Shown: positions 5,953 to 12,272, counted from the first letter of the stretch. The stretch: DNA of 12,272 bases from an uncultured Acetatifactor sp. (GCA_934426825.1 CAKRYI010000037.1:1-12272), one strand, 5' to 3'. Notes: generated by a model not told the origin, from the letters alone. Translations and numbers: made by a program.

Positions 5953-7647
5953 ATGGAACATGCAGAGTATCTAAAGCGCATATGCTTTAAAAAGAATTAT
6001 GGTAATTTTCTAATTACGGTGATAATACTCGGTATCGGCTCGATTTTACTCACGGGTGTTGCCGTGGTATTGCAGGAAATATTAGATATTGCAACAACCG
6101 GAACCGTACAGGACATTTATCATATGTTGTTGAAAGTTCTTGTGTATATTGCAATATTGGGGTGTAATTGGATATTGGAGCGCTTTTTTAGGAACAGATT
6201 CATTGAAAAAGCGATGCGGCAGCTGAAAGGGGAAATCTTTCGCAGCATATCGGGCAAAGGAATCTCTGCGTTTTGCAAAGAACCGACAGGAAGATATTTA
6301 TCAATTTTGACAAATGACATGAATTCCATTGAAATGAATTATTTGCAGAATAACTTTGCGATATTTCTGAATTGCTTTTATTTTGTGGCAGCGCTTATTA
6401 TTATGCTACGGTATAATATATGGCTGACTTTCGGTGCAATCGGTCTGGTCGTTGTTTCATTTATCATTTCTGTCTTGTTCGGAGGCAAACTGACAAGGGA
6501 AGAAAAAGTGGTAAGCGTACAGAATGAAAAGTTTGTAAGTCTGGTAAAGGACTTGCTAAACGGATTTTCTGTGATGAAGAGTTTTAAGGCAGAAGCGGAG
6601 ATTGTGAATCTGTTTCTCGATGAGAACAAAAATTTGGAGCAAAAGAAGTGCAGGAGAAGAAAAACCGAGGCATCCATTAATCTGATTGGAAACTGTCTTG
6701 GGTTTGCCGTGCAGGCAGGAGTAATGCTTCTGGGAGCATATTTTACTATGCGTGGCAGAATTACGGTTGGCGTTTTGATGGCTTTTGTGCAGTTAATGAA
6801 CTACATCATTCAGCCTATTCAACTGATTCCGCCTGCTTTGGCGAACCGGAAGGCGGCTAAGGGGCTTTTTGATAAAATGGCAGAAGCGGTCGCAGATAAT
6901 CAGGAAAAAGAAGCCGGGGATTTTGTGGATAATATTGGACAGGGAATTTATTTCAAAAACGTCTCCTTTGGCTATGACGATAAACAGAAAACTTTGGAGA
7001 ATGTTACAGTTTCTTTTGAAAAAGGAAAAAGTTACGCCATTGTAGGAGCTTCGGGAAGCGGGAAGTCCACACTGCTTAATCTGATTATGGGTAGTTATAC
7101 CGCTTACGACGGAAGTATTACCATAGGCGGAAAAGAAGTGAAAAATATTTTGCCGGACAGCTTATATGATTTATTGTCTATTGTGCAGCAAAATGTCTTT
7201 GTATTCGACAACTCTATAGAAAATAATATTACCATGTTTAAAAAATTTACAGAGGAACAGATTAGTGATGCAGTGGAAAAATCCGGTCTGGAAACTTTGG
7301 TGGATGAAAAAGGATTGGAATACCGGTGCGGAGAAAACGGATGCGAGTTGTCCGGAGGAGAAAAACAGCGTATTTCCATTGCAAGAGGATTCCTTTGCAA
7401 ATCATCCATATTACTTATGGATGAGGCAACTTCAGCACTGGATGCCGCGACGTCCGTCGCGGTCGAGAACACCATCATTCATATGAAAGATATGACCCGC
7501 ATTGTGGTAACACACAAATTAAATCCGACATTACTTAGCCGGTATGACGAAATTGTGGTGATGAACAAAGGAAGAATCGAAGGACGGGGGTCTTATGACT
7601 GGTTGAAGGCACAATGCGGTTATTTCAACCAATTATTACAGGCATGA
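5953..7647 (+). CDS. ABC exporter, fused permease and ATPase
   Basis: The 564-residue protein starts at ATG 5953, with a purine-rich GGGAAGGTAGG stretch upstream. The first 300 or so residues hold about six membrane helices of the type I exporter fold. The ATPase half has Walker A GASGSGKST at 365-373, the Q-loop region (IVQQNVF), signature LSGGEKQR at 466-473, Walker B LLMDEATSALD with Asp490-Glu491, and the switch His521 (VVTHK). All catalytic residues are present and the length is normal for a half-transporter that works as a homodimer. The substrate could be a peptide, a drug or a lipid; sequence does not tell. It sits 19 bases behind the XRE gene and is followed by about 150 bases before the next operon. 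Confidence 0.93.
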   Translation: MEHAEYLKRICFKKNYGNFLITVIILGIGSILLTGVAVVLQEILDIATTGTVQDIYHMLLKVLVYIAILGCNWILERFFRNRFIEKAMRQLKGEIFRSISGKGISAFCKEPTGRYLSILTNDMNSIEMNYLQNNFAIFLNCFYFVAALIIMLRYNIWLTFGAIGLVVVSFIISVLFGGKLTREEKVVSVQNEKFVSLVKDLLNGFSVMKSFKAEAEIVNLFLDENKNLEQKKCRRRKTEASINLIGNCLGFAVQAGVMLLGAYFTMRGRITVGVLMAFVQLMNYIIQPIQLIPPALANRKAAKGLFDKMAEAVADNQEKEAGDFVDNIGQGIYFKNVSFGYDDKQKTLENVTVSFEKGKSYAIVGASGSGKSTLLNLIMGSYTAYDGSITIGGKEVKNILPDSLYDLLSIVQQNVFVFDNSIENNITMFKKFTEEQISDAVEKSGLETLVDEKGLEYRCGENGCELSGGEKQRISIARGFLCKSSILLMDEATSALDAATSVAVENTIIHMKDMTRIVVTHKLNPTLLSRYDEIVVMNKGRIEGRGSYDWLKAQCGYFNQLLQA

Positions 7648-7745
7648 CAAAGAAATCCCTGCTTAACAGTGCGTCGACACGAGCGTTTTCCTGTGCGTAC
7701 CCAAGTTACCATAAATGCCCATGATTTATATTTTGTGAAAATTAG

Positions 7746-7773
7746 TTGCATAAAAAATAATGAATGTTATAAT
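7746..7773 (+). promoter_or_regulatory. Promoter of the second ATPase-TOPRIM operon
   Basis: TTGCAT (7746-7751) and TATAAT (7768-7773) are 16 bases apart. Transcription would start near 7780, leaving a short leader before GGAGG at 7797-7801. A 9-bp inverted repeat, CCAAGTTAC (7701-7709) and GTAACTTGG (7790-7798), encloses the promoter, and its right arm overlaps the start of the ribosome binding site. Whether the repeat is regulatory is uncertain. Confidence 0.7.
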
Positions 7774-7809
7774 AATGACATATAGGGATGTAACTTGGAG
7801 GTAAGAATT

Positions 7810-9087
7810 ATGATTATAGAGGTTAGGGCAAAGAATTGTTATGCTTTCGAGAATGAGATAACATTTTCCATGAAGGCAGATATGCGCAATAAAAAATTTG
7901 GAGCAAATGTCCATAAGGAAAATCATTTTAATGTACTGAAAACGGCGGGAATTTACGGTTCCAATAATGCGGGAAAAACTTGTCTGGTTAAGTGCATCAG
8001 GGCAATCAAGAGAGTGCTTTTGAACGAGAAAAGCGGATTGGTACCTAACATATTTACCGGCAGCTCAATCTGCGAGCTGGGCATAACATTTATGGCAGAG
8101 GGCAGAAAGTTTTCGTATGATTTTAAATATGATGCGGGAAAAGAAGCATATATATATGAAGCATTTTCGGAGTATTTTAAAGACCAGTACAATAATGAAA
8201 AGGAAGTATGCTGGCTAAAAAGAGATACGGTGCAACACATCTATGAATGTGACGATGAAGATGTGCGGTTTATGATGGTGGTTGTGTCAAATAATAACTT
8301 GCTGTGTTATCTGATAGATGCGGCGAGATTCGAACACATAGGAGAGATGAAGAGAATACTTGTCAATTTCGCAACTAAAATTGACGTTATTAATATGAAC
8401 GACATTCCCATGAAACACACCATTGAGCTGATGAAGAACAAGAATCACATGCAGCAAAAGATTGTGGAATTTATAAAAAATGCGGACTTGTATATGGACA
8501 ATTTTGAATATGTGGATATGGACCAGATTCAGTTAAAAGCCGGGGAAAGTGCAGAAAAACCGGAAGAAAAGGTGCTGGATATTCCCGAAAACATTATGGA
8601 TCAGATTAGACTGGTTTCCACGTACAAGGGAGTTCATGTACCAAGTATGCTGTTTGATTCTACGGGAACCAAAAAGATTGCGGCCCTTGCAAGCTATGTT
8701 ATTGAGGCACTGGAACAGGGAAGAATTCTTGTGGTAGATGAGCTGGACAGCAGTATTCATTTCAAACTTACCAGAGCCATTGTAGCAATGTTCAACAATG
8801 AATTGAATACTGGTGCGCAGATGATTTTTACGGTTCATGATATTAACCTTATGGATTGTAAAAGAATGTTTCGGAAGGAACAGATTTGGTTTGTCCATAA
8901 GGATGAGGACGGGGTATATGTCTATTCGCTGGCAGATTTTACCGCACAACAGGGCGTAAGAGATACGACGGACGTTATGGAAAAGTACAGAAGGGGAGCT
9001 CTTGGTGCCTTGCCCGACCCGGAACTGATTAATTCACTGCTCAGTATTAAAGGTGATGTAAAGAGGGAGGATGCCGATGACGAATAA
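7810..9087 (+). CDS. AAA family ATPase of an RloA/AbiLi-like defence pair (second module)
   Basis: The 425-residue protein starts at ATG 7810, 8 bases after GGAGG (7797-7801); the in-frame TTG at 7795 lies partly under that site and is not needed. It opens like an SMC/OLD ATPase (EVRAKNCYAFENEITF). Walker A is GSNNAGKT at residues 50-57 (Lys56), Walker B is LVVDELDSS with Asp310-Glu311, and the switch histidine is 343 (FTVHD). DSTGTKK before Walker B is the signature-like motif. The C-terminus has EQIWF, YSLADF and RRGALGALPD, matching the order DEIWF, YSLVDF, GRYGADP in the ATPase at 486-1742. The two are thus distant members of one family. Its last 11 bases overlap the TOPRIM gene, so the pair is coupled. 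Likely role: anti-phage defence; this is inference from family and pairing. Confidence 0.87.
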   Translation: MIIEVRAKNCYAFENEITFSMKADMRNKKFGANVHKENHFNVLKTAGIYGSNNAGKTCLVKCIRAIKRVLLNEKSGLVPNIFTGSSICELGITFMAEGRKFSYDFKYDAGKEAYIYEAFSEYFKDQYNNEKEVCWLKRDTVQHIYECDDEDVRFMMVVVSNNNLLCYLIDAARFEHIGEMKRILVNFATKIDVINMNDIPMKHTIELMKNKNHMQQKIVEFIKNADLYMDNFEYVDMDQIQLKAGESAEKPEEKVLDIPENIMDQIRLVSTYKGVHVPSMLFDSTGTKKIAALASYVIEALEQGRILVVDELDSSIHFKLTRAIVAMFNNELNTGAQMIFTVHDINLMDCKRMFRKEQIWFVHKDEDGVYVYSLADFTAQQGVRDTTDVMEKYRRGALGALPDPELINSLLSIKGDVKREDADDE

Positions 9088-9718
9088 GCTCCCTGACTTT
9101 TTTGATAAGCATAAAATCTGTATTATTTGCGAGGGAAATGAAGAATACGAATACCTAAACCGCCTGAAAAATCTGCATGTGTGGAATAAACAGTATGATT
9201 TTTCGCTGGTCAATGCCGGTGGTAACGGAAATATTCCGGCAAGGTATCAGGACAGATACCAGAATGGAGCATATGAAGTTGTGCTTGTGTTTTGTGACAC
9301 AGAGAAAAAACCCTACGAACAGTATGAAGATATTAAACGAAAAATAAACGAGTTTCATGGTGTGAATCATGTTGCGGATGAAGTGATTATGTTTGGAAAT
9401 CCCTGTACTATGCAGATTATTTTGAAACATTGGACGGATAAAAATCTGAAATCTCCGGCAAAGCCGGTAAATGCACCTCTGATAAAAGAATGTACCGGGG
9501 TGGCAAATTACAAAGGGCGGACCGCGCAGATGAAGGAGGTTATGGAACATATCACGGCGGAAAATTATAAGGATATGTTCCGGAGAGTGGAACAACTGGA
9601 TTTCAATGATTCGGTTACCGGAAGCAGCAATTTTGCAAAATTTATAAAGCTGTTTGAAAGTGAAAACAGTCGATGGATTGATGAAATTAATAACCTTTTG
9701 GAATTGGACGAGGCGTAA
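9077..9718 (+). CDS. RloB-like TOPRIM protein (intact partner of the second ATPase)
   Basis: The 213-residue protein starts at ATG 9077, 6 bases after GAGGGAGG (9063-9070); the ATG at 9071 directly abuts that site and is less likely. The TOPRIM pattern is visible: IIC followed by Glu19-Gly20 (CEGNEEYEYL), a strand VVLVFCDTEKK with Asp74 and Glu76, and GNPCTMQIILKHW, which resembles the SNPCFE-type segment of RloB proteins. The second acidic motif is DTE rather than the DxD of most TOPRIM nucleases. Length fits an RloB-like protein. TOPRIM partners of such ATPases are metal-dependent nucleases in related systems (OLD, PARIS, AbiL). The repeat copy 2 begins about 80 bases after the stop. A standard profile may miss it, since similarity to RloB is limited to these motifs. 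Confidence 0.7.
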   Translation: MTNKLPDFFDKHKICIICEGNEEYEYLNRLKNLHVWNKQYDFSLVNAGGNGNIPARYQDRYQNGAYEVVLVFCDTEKKPYEQYEDIKRKINEFHGVNHVADEVIMFGNPCTMQIILKHWTDKNLKSPAKPVNAPLIKECTGVANYKGRTAQMKEVMEHITAENYKDMFRRVEQLDFNDSVTGSSNFAKFIKLFESENSRWIDEINNLLELDEA

Positions 9719-9932
9719 GGCGGACGAATTTTGCAGGGACACAATTTCAGCCGGGATGAAATTGAAACAGGGCTGTGGGATTTGGCGGAAAGGTACGGAG
9801 CAAACGGTATTGTTATGAGTGTACATCAAAACAATACCGTTATTTTTTGCAATTTTTATAAAATACATGGTATAAAGGAAATATACAACCTGCACGCTCT
9901 TGATGCGGCAGAAGGAAAAGAGGACGAAATGA
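9719..9932. other. Intergenic region around repeat copy 2, with coding-like fragment
   Basis: From 9731 (TTG) a + strand frame reads SRDEIETGLWDLAERYG before running into the repeat at 9801. Behind the repeat the same frame reads LHALDAAEGKEDE before overlapping the next gene. The first part looks protein-like but I do not recognise it, and the frame has no good ribosome binding site. It may be a gene remnant into which the repeat was placed, or chance. Confidence 0.35.
9801..9889. repeat. Palindromic 89-bp repeat, copy 2
   Basis: This copy matches 4760-4847 over its whole length. It keeps both stem arms, AACGGTATTGTT and AACAATACCGTT, without change. Differences are one base in the loop region on each side, one extra T in the T tract, and G-to-A at two places further right. 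Similarity stops abruptly at both ends (after CAAACGG on the left and before the C following TATACA on the right). It lies downstream of the TOPRIM gene, as copy 1 lies downstream of the Doc gene. Confidence 0.85.
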
Positions 9933-11036
9933 ATGAACTACAATGTTACGAAGAACCGGTTGGAAAAACAACAGATTATAGAAATCGTGAAAAATGCCTT
10001 TGCGGGGGAGGAATTATCGGTTGCCGTTCACACCACTTCCAAGCAGGGAATCCGGAAAATAGAGATAAATGAAACAGAAGGAATTGTGGAAATAACGGTA
10101 CGCTGTGTGCCGAAGAGCCTTTTTTATAAAACGAGTGCGGCTTCAACATACGCTGCTTCGGAAAACATCCGTCAGGTGTGGATTGGAGGCAGGATTGTCT
10201 GGGCAGACGGCGAGATGATTTCGCCGCTTACTTCCAGCCTGTATGCCGTTTACAATCCCTATATCGGAAACATGCCGGCAAACGGTGAAATTGTAAAAGC
10301 ATTGAATATGACCGCCTATACGGGAGGCTTTACCAATGAACTTCAGACATCGGAGGAACCGTATTCATGGAAAATGATTTTTGAAAACAGTTTCTCACCG
10401 GACAGACAGGCGGCTTTTGAAGAAAGACTGAGAAAGTATGCTTATATTTGCCTTGCAGAAATCGGAAATTTGGATGAAGTGGTATTTGAATATAAAATAG
10501 AAGGTGAGACGAAGGTACTTACGGTCAACAGTAAGGAGGCGTCCGAATTTGCCGAAACCGATATTAAAAAAGTAGGAACCGACATTAATTTGCTGGAGGA
10601 ATTGGTCAGAAAGACGGGGTTATCCAACGTGGCATTGGGCGGCGCGTCGGTTGAGTCCAATGAGCAGGTTGATTTTTCCCATAGCGGTCAGACCGAAGAC
10701 GTGATGGAATTTACCGTTATCAATTATGCGGAAGATGCCATAAGCGGAATGGACATTTGCGTGGATTGTGGAAATGCAGCCGGACGTCAGGCAATGAGTG
10801 AGGCGGACGGAAAAACATTGCAAAAAGGCTTAAATATTGATTTCCAAATAATCCCGGCGGACTTTGCAGAGGAGGTACAGGACGGTTCCAAGGCAGCCAT
10901 ACGTCTTAATGTCACAGACTGCGACGGCAATGTCCATGAAGTGCAGGGAGAGGTATCTGCGGATTTGTTCTGGGGCAGCAAGTATAGACTAAATCTTTCC
11001 GGAAACGCAAAGGATGGGTATTTTCTGGAACAATAG
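9933..11036 (+). CDS. DUF4825-like protein without membrane anchor
   Basis: The 367-residue protein starts at ATG 9933 with an AGAGGA site about 9 bases upstream. Residues about 105-205 (YNPYIGNMPANGEIVKAL, LQTSEEPYSWKMIF, CLAEIGNLDEVVFEY) match what I remember of DUF4825, a domain found outside the membrane and at the end of BlaR/MecR-like M56 peptidases. The N-terminal 100 residues and the C-terminal 130 (beta-rich, with VTDCDGNVHEVQGEV) are not recognised. DUF4825 proteins usually carry a membrane helix or signal peptide; none is seen here, so the gene may be the detached 3' part of a longer one with a new start. No peptidase motif (HExxH) is present. Function is unknown; a sensor-like role is a guess. 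A stem-loop follows at 11074. Confidence 0.65.
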   Translation: MNYNVTKNRLEKQQIIEIVKNAFAGEELSVAVHTTSKQGIRKIEINETEGIVEITVRCVPKSLFYKTSAASTYAASENIRQVWIGGRIVWADGEMISPLTSSLYAVYNPYIGNMPANGEIVKALNMTAYTGGFTNELQTSEEPYSWKMIFENSFSPDRQAAFEERLRKYAYICLAEIGNLDEVVFEYKIEGETKVLTVNSKEASEFAETDIKKVGTDINLLEELVRKTGLSNVALGGASVESNEQVDFSHSGQTEDVMEFTVINYAEDAISGMDICVDCGNAAGRQAMSEADGKTLQKGLNIDFQIIPADFAEEVQDGSKAAIRLNVTDCDGNVHEVQGEVSADLFWGSKYRLNLSGNAKDGYFLEQ

Positions 11037-11073
11037 AGGCACCGGACGAAATACCGCTTTTTTTACAGAGAAC

Positions 11074-11125
11074 AGTGATTCCCCAAAATGGACGGAAATG
11101 TTGATTGTGGGGAATCACTATTTTC
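11074..11125 (+). terminator. Stem-loop after the DUF4825-like gene, probable terminator
   Basis: AGTGATTCCCCA (11074-11085) and TGGGGAATCACT (11108-11119) form a perfect 12-bp stem around a 22-base loop, followed by ATTTTC. A run of eight T at 11058-11065 just upstream sits behind a weak CGG/CCG stem. The long loop and short T tract make this an imperfect intrinsic terminator, but it lies between two transcription units where one is expected. Confidence 0.6.
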
Positions 11126-11149
11126 ATAGCACAAATTCAGAAGTATAAT

Positions 11150-11210
11150 CATAGTGGTATCTCTATAATGAATTCCGGAAACAGATAAAAATTAAGGAGA
11201 TACCACTATG
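11150..11210 (+). promoter_or_regulatory. 14-bp inverted repeat enclosing a -10 box and covering the MATE start site
   Basis: CATAGTGGTATCTC (11150-11163) and GAGATACCACTATG (11197-11210) are perfect reverse complements. The right arm contains part of the AAGGAG ribosome binding site (11194-11199) and the whole ATG at 11208. A TATAAT lies between the arms at 11164-11169 and another just before the left arm at 11144-11149; neither has a good -35 box. If transcription starts upstream of 11150, the RNA would fold and hide the start codon. If it starts from the inner box, the arms are more likely a pair of protein-binding sites. Confidence 0.65.
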
Positions 11211-11753
11211 GATATAATACAAATCAAACAAAACAAACTAAAAATGATTCTTCGGTTTTCCATTCCGAGTATCATAGCGATGTTATTACAGACGGTCATT
11301 ACGGTTACGGACGGTTTTTATACCGGAAATTATGTAGGAGAGCAGGCACTGGCAGCGATAAATCTGGGACTGCCGATTCTGTATTTTTATTTGGGAGTGG
11401 GACTTTGTGTAGGAGTCGGCGGTTCCGTAATCTGTGGCAGACTGCTTGGAGCAAAGGAAAAGCAAAAGGCGAATGAAGTGTTTTCGCAGACGATGGCGAC
11501 GGCATCGGTTGTGTGTGTGCTTATCTCATTTCTGATGTTTGCGCTCTTTCAACCGATACTTGGCGTTCTGCGCGCGGACGGCAGCCTGACCGTATATTTT
11601 ACGCAGTATTACAGGATTATGATGTTCACTTACCCGCTCATGGTGATTGGAACCATTCTGGGTATGTTTATTCGTGTCGATGGCAAGCCGCAGGTATGTA
11701 TGTTCGTAAGTATTGCAGGTTGTATACTGAACGTGATTTTCTCTTACCTATGA
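11208..11753 (+). CDS. MATE family efflux transporter, truncated after 181 residues
   Basis: The protein starts at ATG 11208 with AAGGAG 8 bases upstream. Residues 10-180 match the N-terminal part of multidrug and toxin extrusion transporters: helix 1 with FSIPSIIAMLLQTV, then DGFYTGNYVGEQALAAINLGLP, the glycine-rich GVGLCVGVGGSVICGRLLGAKE, and MFIRVDGKPQ near residue 155. About five helices are seen. Complete MATE proteins have about 450 residues and twelve helices. Here the frame leaves MATE-like sequence near 11740 (after NVIF) and stops at 11753, just as unrelated coding-like sequence begins. The product should be inactive as a transporter. Substrate unknown. The inverted repeat at its start suggests tight control of the original gene. 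Confidence 0.85.
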   Translation: MDIIQIKQNKLKMILRFSIPSIIAMLLQTVITVTDGFYTGNYVGEQALAAINLGLPILYFYLGVGLCVGVGGSVICGRLLGAKEKQKANEVFSQTMATASVVCVLISFLMFALFQPILGVLRADGSLTVYFTQYYRIMMFTYPLMVIGTILGMFIRVDGKPQVCMFVSIAGCILNVIFSYL

Positions 11754-11760
11754 GCAGTTT

Positions 11761-12132
11761 ATGATGCTTGGTGATGCAGAATTAAGCAGAAGATTCTCTA
11801 TGCAGGATGAGGCAGAACAGAAAGCAAAGATTGACAGAGAACAGGCAAATGAGCTTGAGTATGTTGATGAATCGCAGAAAGCAGATAGTACAGCAGCTGC
11901 CAGTGGTTCTAGTGGAAACGTTGGTGGTAAGCCTGTAAGAAATCCTGAGAGGGAAAAGCCTAAGTGGGAAGATACGATTACGAATCGAATGCTGCACTGG
12001 TCATATACGCCGGAGCAGAAAGAAGAGGTGAAGAAAGCACTTGCCGCAGGAGTTCCGAAAGCAACGATTCTTACTTACTTCTATCCGGAGGTAACTGTGG
12101 AGAAGATGAGTACTTATCGTAAGAAGCAGTAA
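11761..12132 (+). CDS. C-terminal part of an unrecognised gene joined to the MATE fragment
   Basis: A reading frame open from 11737 gives a 123-residue product if it starts at ATG 11761. That ATG has no ribosome binding site, and protein-like sequence (TYEQF) already precedes it. I therefore read it as the 3' end of a longer gene whose 5' part was lost. It is hydrophilic: an acidic, glutamine-rich helix (AELSRRFSMQDEAEQKAKI), a low-complexity Ser-Gly-Ala linker near residues 45-56, then a compact end with KWEDTITNRMLHWSYTPEQKEEVKKAL and a basic tail ending in YRKKQ. The last part (EEVKKALAAGVPKATILTYF) could be a small helix-turn-helix. I do not recognise the family. Mobile-element proteins often look like this, but that is a guess. 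Confidence 0.5.
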   Translation: MMLGDAELSRRFSMQDEAEQKAKIDREQANELEYVDESQKADSTAAASGSSGNVGGKPVRNPEREKPKWEDTITNRMLHWSYTPEQKEEVKKALAAGVPKATILTYFYPEVTVEKMSTYRKKQ

Positions 12133-12138
12133 ATGTTA

Positions 12139-12216
12139 TCGCATAGGTACAGAAGTTGTGGTATACTGTGTCTATGCGAGATTAAAGAAACTTACAAATC
12201 GGAATTTGTAAAGGAG
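12139..12216 (+). promoter_or_regulatory. Promoter region and leader hairpin of the gene at 12226
   Basis: TATACT (12162-12167) is a possible -10 box; the -35 box is weak. TCGCATAG (12139-12146) and CTATGCGA (12172-12179) are perfect 8-bp inverted arms around it. A second perfect inverted repeat, TTACAAAT (12192-12199) and ATTTGTAA (12204-12211), with a 4-base loop lies directly before the AAAGGAG ribosome binding site. The hairpin could affect mRNA stability or translation. Confidence 0.5.
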
Positions 12217-12225
12217 ATATACAAC

Positions 12226-12272
12226 ATGAAGAAAGTCTGCTTAGCGGTTTTGCCAGCTTTAACAATAGTGTT
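12226..12272 (+). CDS. Start of a secreted or membrane protein, cut by the window end
   Basis: ATG 12226 follows AAAGGAG by about 9 bases. Only 15 codons are visible: MKKVCLAVLPALTIV. Two lysines followed by a hydrophobic run are the beginning of a signal peptide or membrane anchor. A cysteine at position 5 is too early for a typical lipobox. Nothing more can be said about the product. Confidence 0.65.
   Translation, partial: MKKVCLAVLPALTIV

Noticed and set aside
8533..8949. 138-codon - strand frame inside the second ATPase gene
   Set aside because: It is a shadow of a gene with complete Walker A, Walker B and switch motifs on the + strand.
4760..9889. CRISPR array or integron attC sites
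   Set aside because: Only two copies about 5 kb apart, no spacer pattern and no integrase gene in the window. The attC-like idea rests on position alone and the core sites were not found.
9155..9895. Long open frame of 246 codons on the - strand
   Set aside because: It lies antisense to the RloB-like gene, which has clear motifs and a good ribosome binding site. The - strand protein shows no family pattern and would run through the repeat.
9731..10072. 113-codon + strand frame across repeat copy 2 as a gene
   Set aside because: It lacks a ribosome binding site, uses a TTG start, includes the non-coding repeat and overlaps the better-supported frame at 9933. I kept only a note on its coding-like ends.

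Overview
The window looks like an accessory island from a gut-type Clostridia genome, probably Lachnospiraceae. I infer this from the moderately AT-rich coding sequence, the strong GGAGG-type ribosome binding sites, the TTG/GTG starts and the protein families present (an XRE regulator next to an ABC exporter, a DUF4825-like protein, small four-helix membrane proteins). All genes I can support lie on the + strand. No tRNA, rRNA, CRISPR array, transposase or integrase gene is visible.

Layout: (1) 1-455 holds no convincing gene and ends in a promoter bracketed by two matching 17-bp palindromes. (2) 486-1971 is an AAA ATPase followed by an RloB-type TOPRIM gene that has lost its middle. (3) 2023-4055 is a run of small enzymes and a membrane protein: a YfbR-like HD phosphohydrolase, a LOG-family phosphoribohydrolase, a four-helix membrane protein, and a GNAT acetyltransferase missing an internal block. 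(4) 4068-4746 is a Phd-Doc type toxin-antitoxin operon with a palindromic operator. (5) 4760-4847 is the first copy of an 88/89-bp stem-loop repeat. (6) 5010-7647 is an XRE regulator and an ABC exporter in one operon. (7) 7746-9718 is a second, intact AAA ATPase plus RloB-like TOPRIM pair with its own promoter. (8) 9801-9889 is the second copy of the repeat. (9) 9933-11036 is a DUF4825-like protein followed by a stem-loop. (10) 11208-11753 is the N-terminal part of a MATE efflux transporter, cut off by unrelated sequence that carries the end of another gene (to 12132). (11) A new gene with a signal peptide starts at 12226.

The theme is defence and stress modules. There are two ATPase+TOPRIM pairs of the AbiL/RloAB kind and one toxin-antitoxin pair. 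The two ATPases are divergent in sequence but have the same frame: Walker A lysine at residue 56, Walker B Asp-Glu at 310-311, and a shared C-terminal pattern. One pair is broken at its nuclease gene and the other is intact. The 88/89-bp palindromic repeat sits directly after the toxin gene and again directly after the intact TOPRIM gene, so it may mark module boundaries. Three genes (RloB, GNAT, MATE) carry deletions or truncations, which suggests repeated recombination in this island. All functional assignments come from motifs read by eye; no database search was run.
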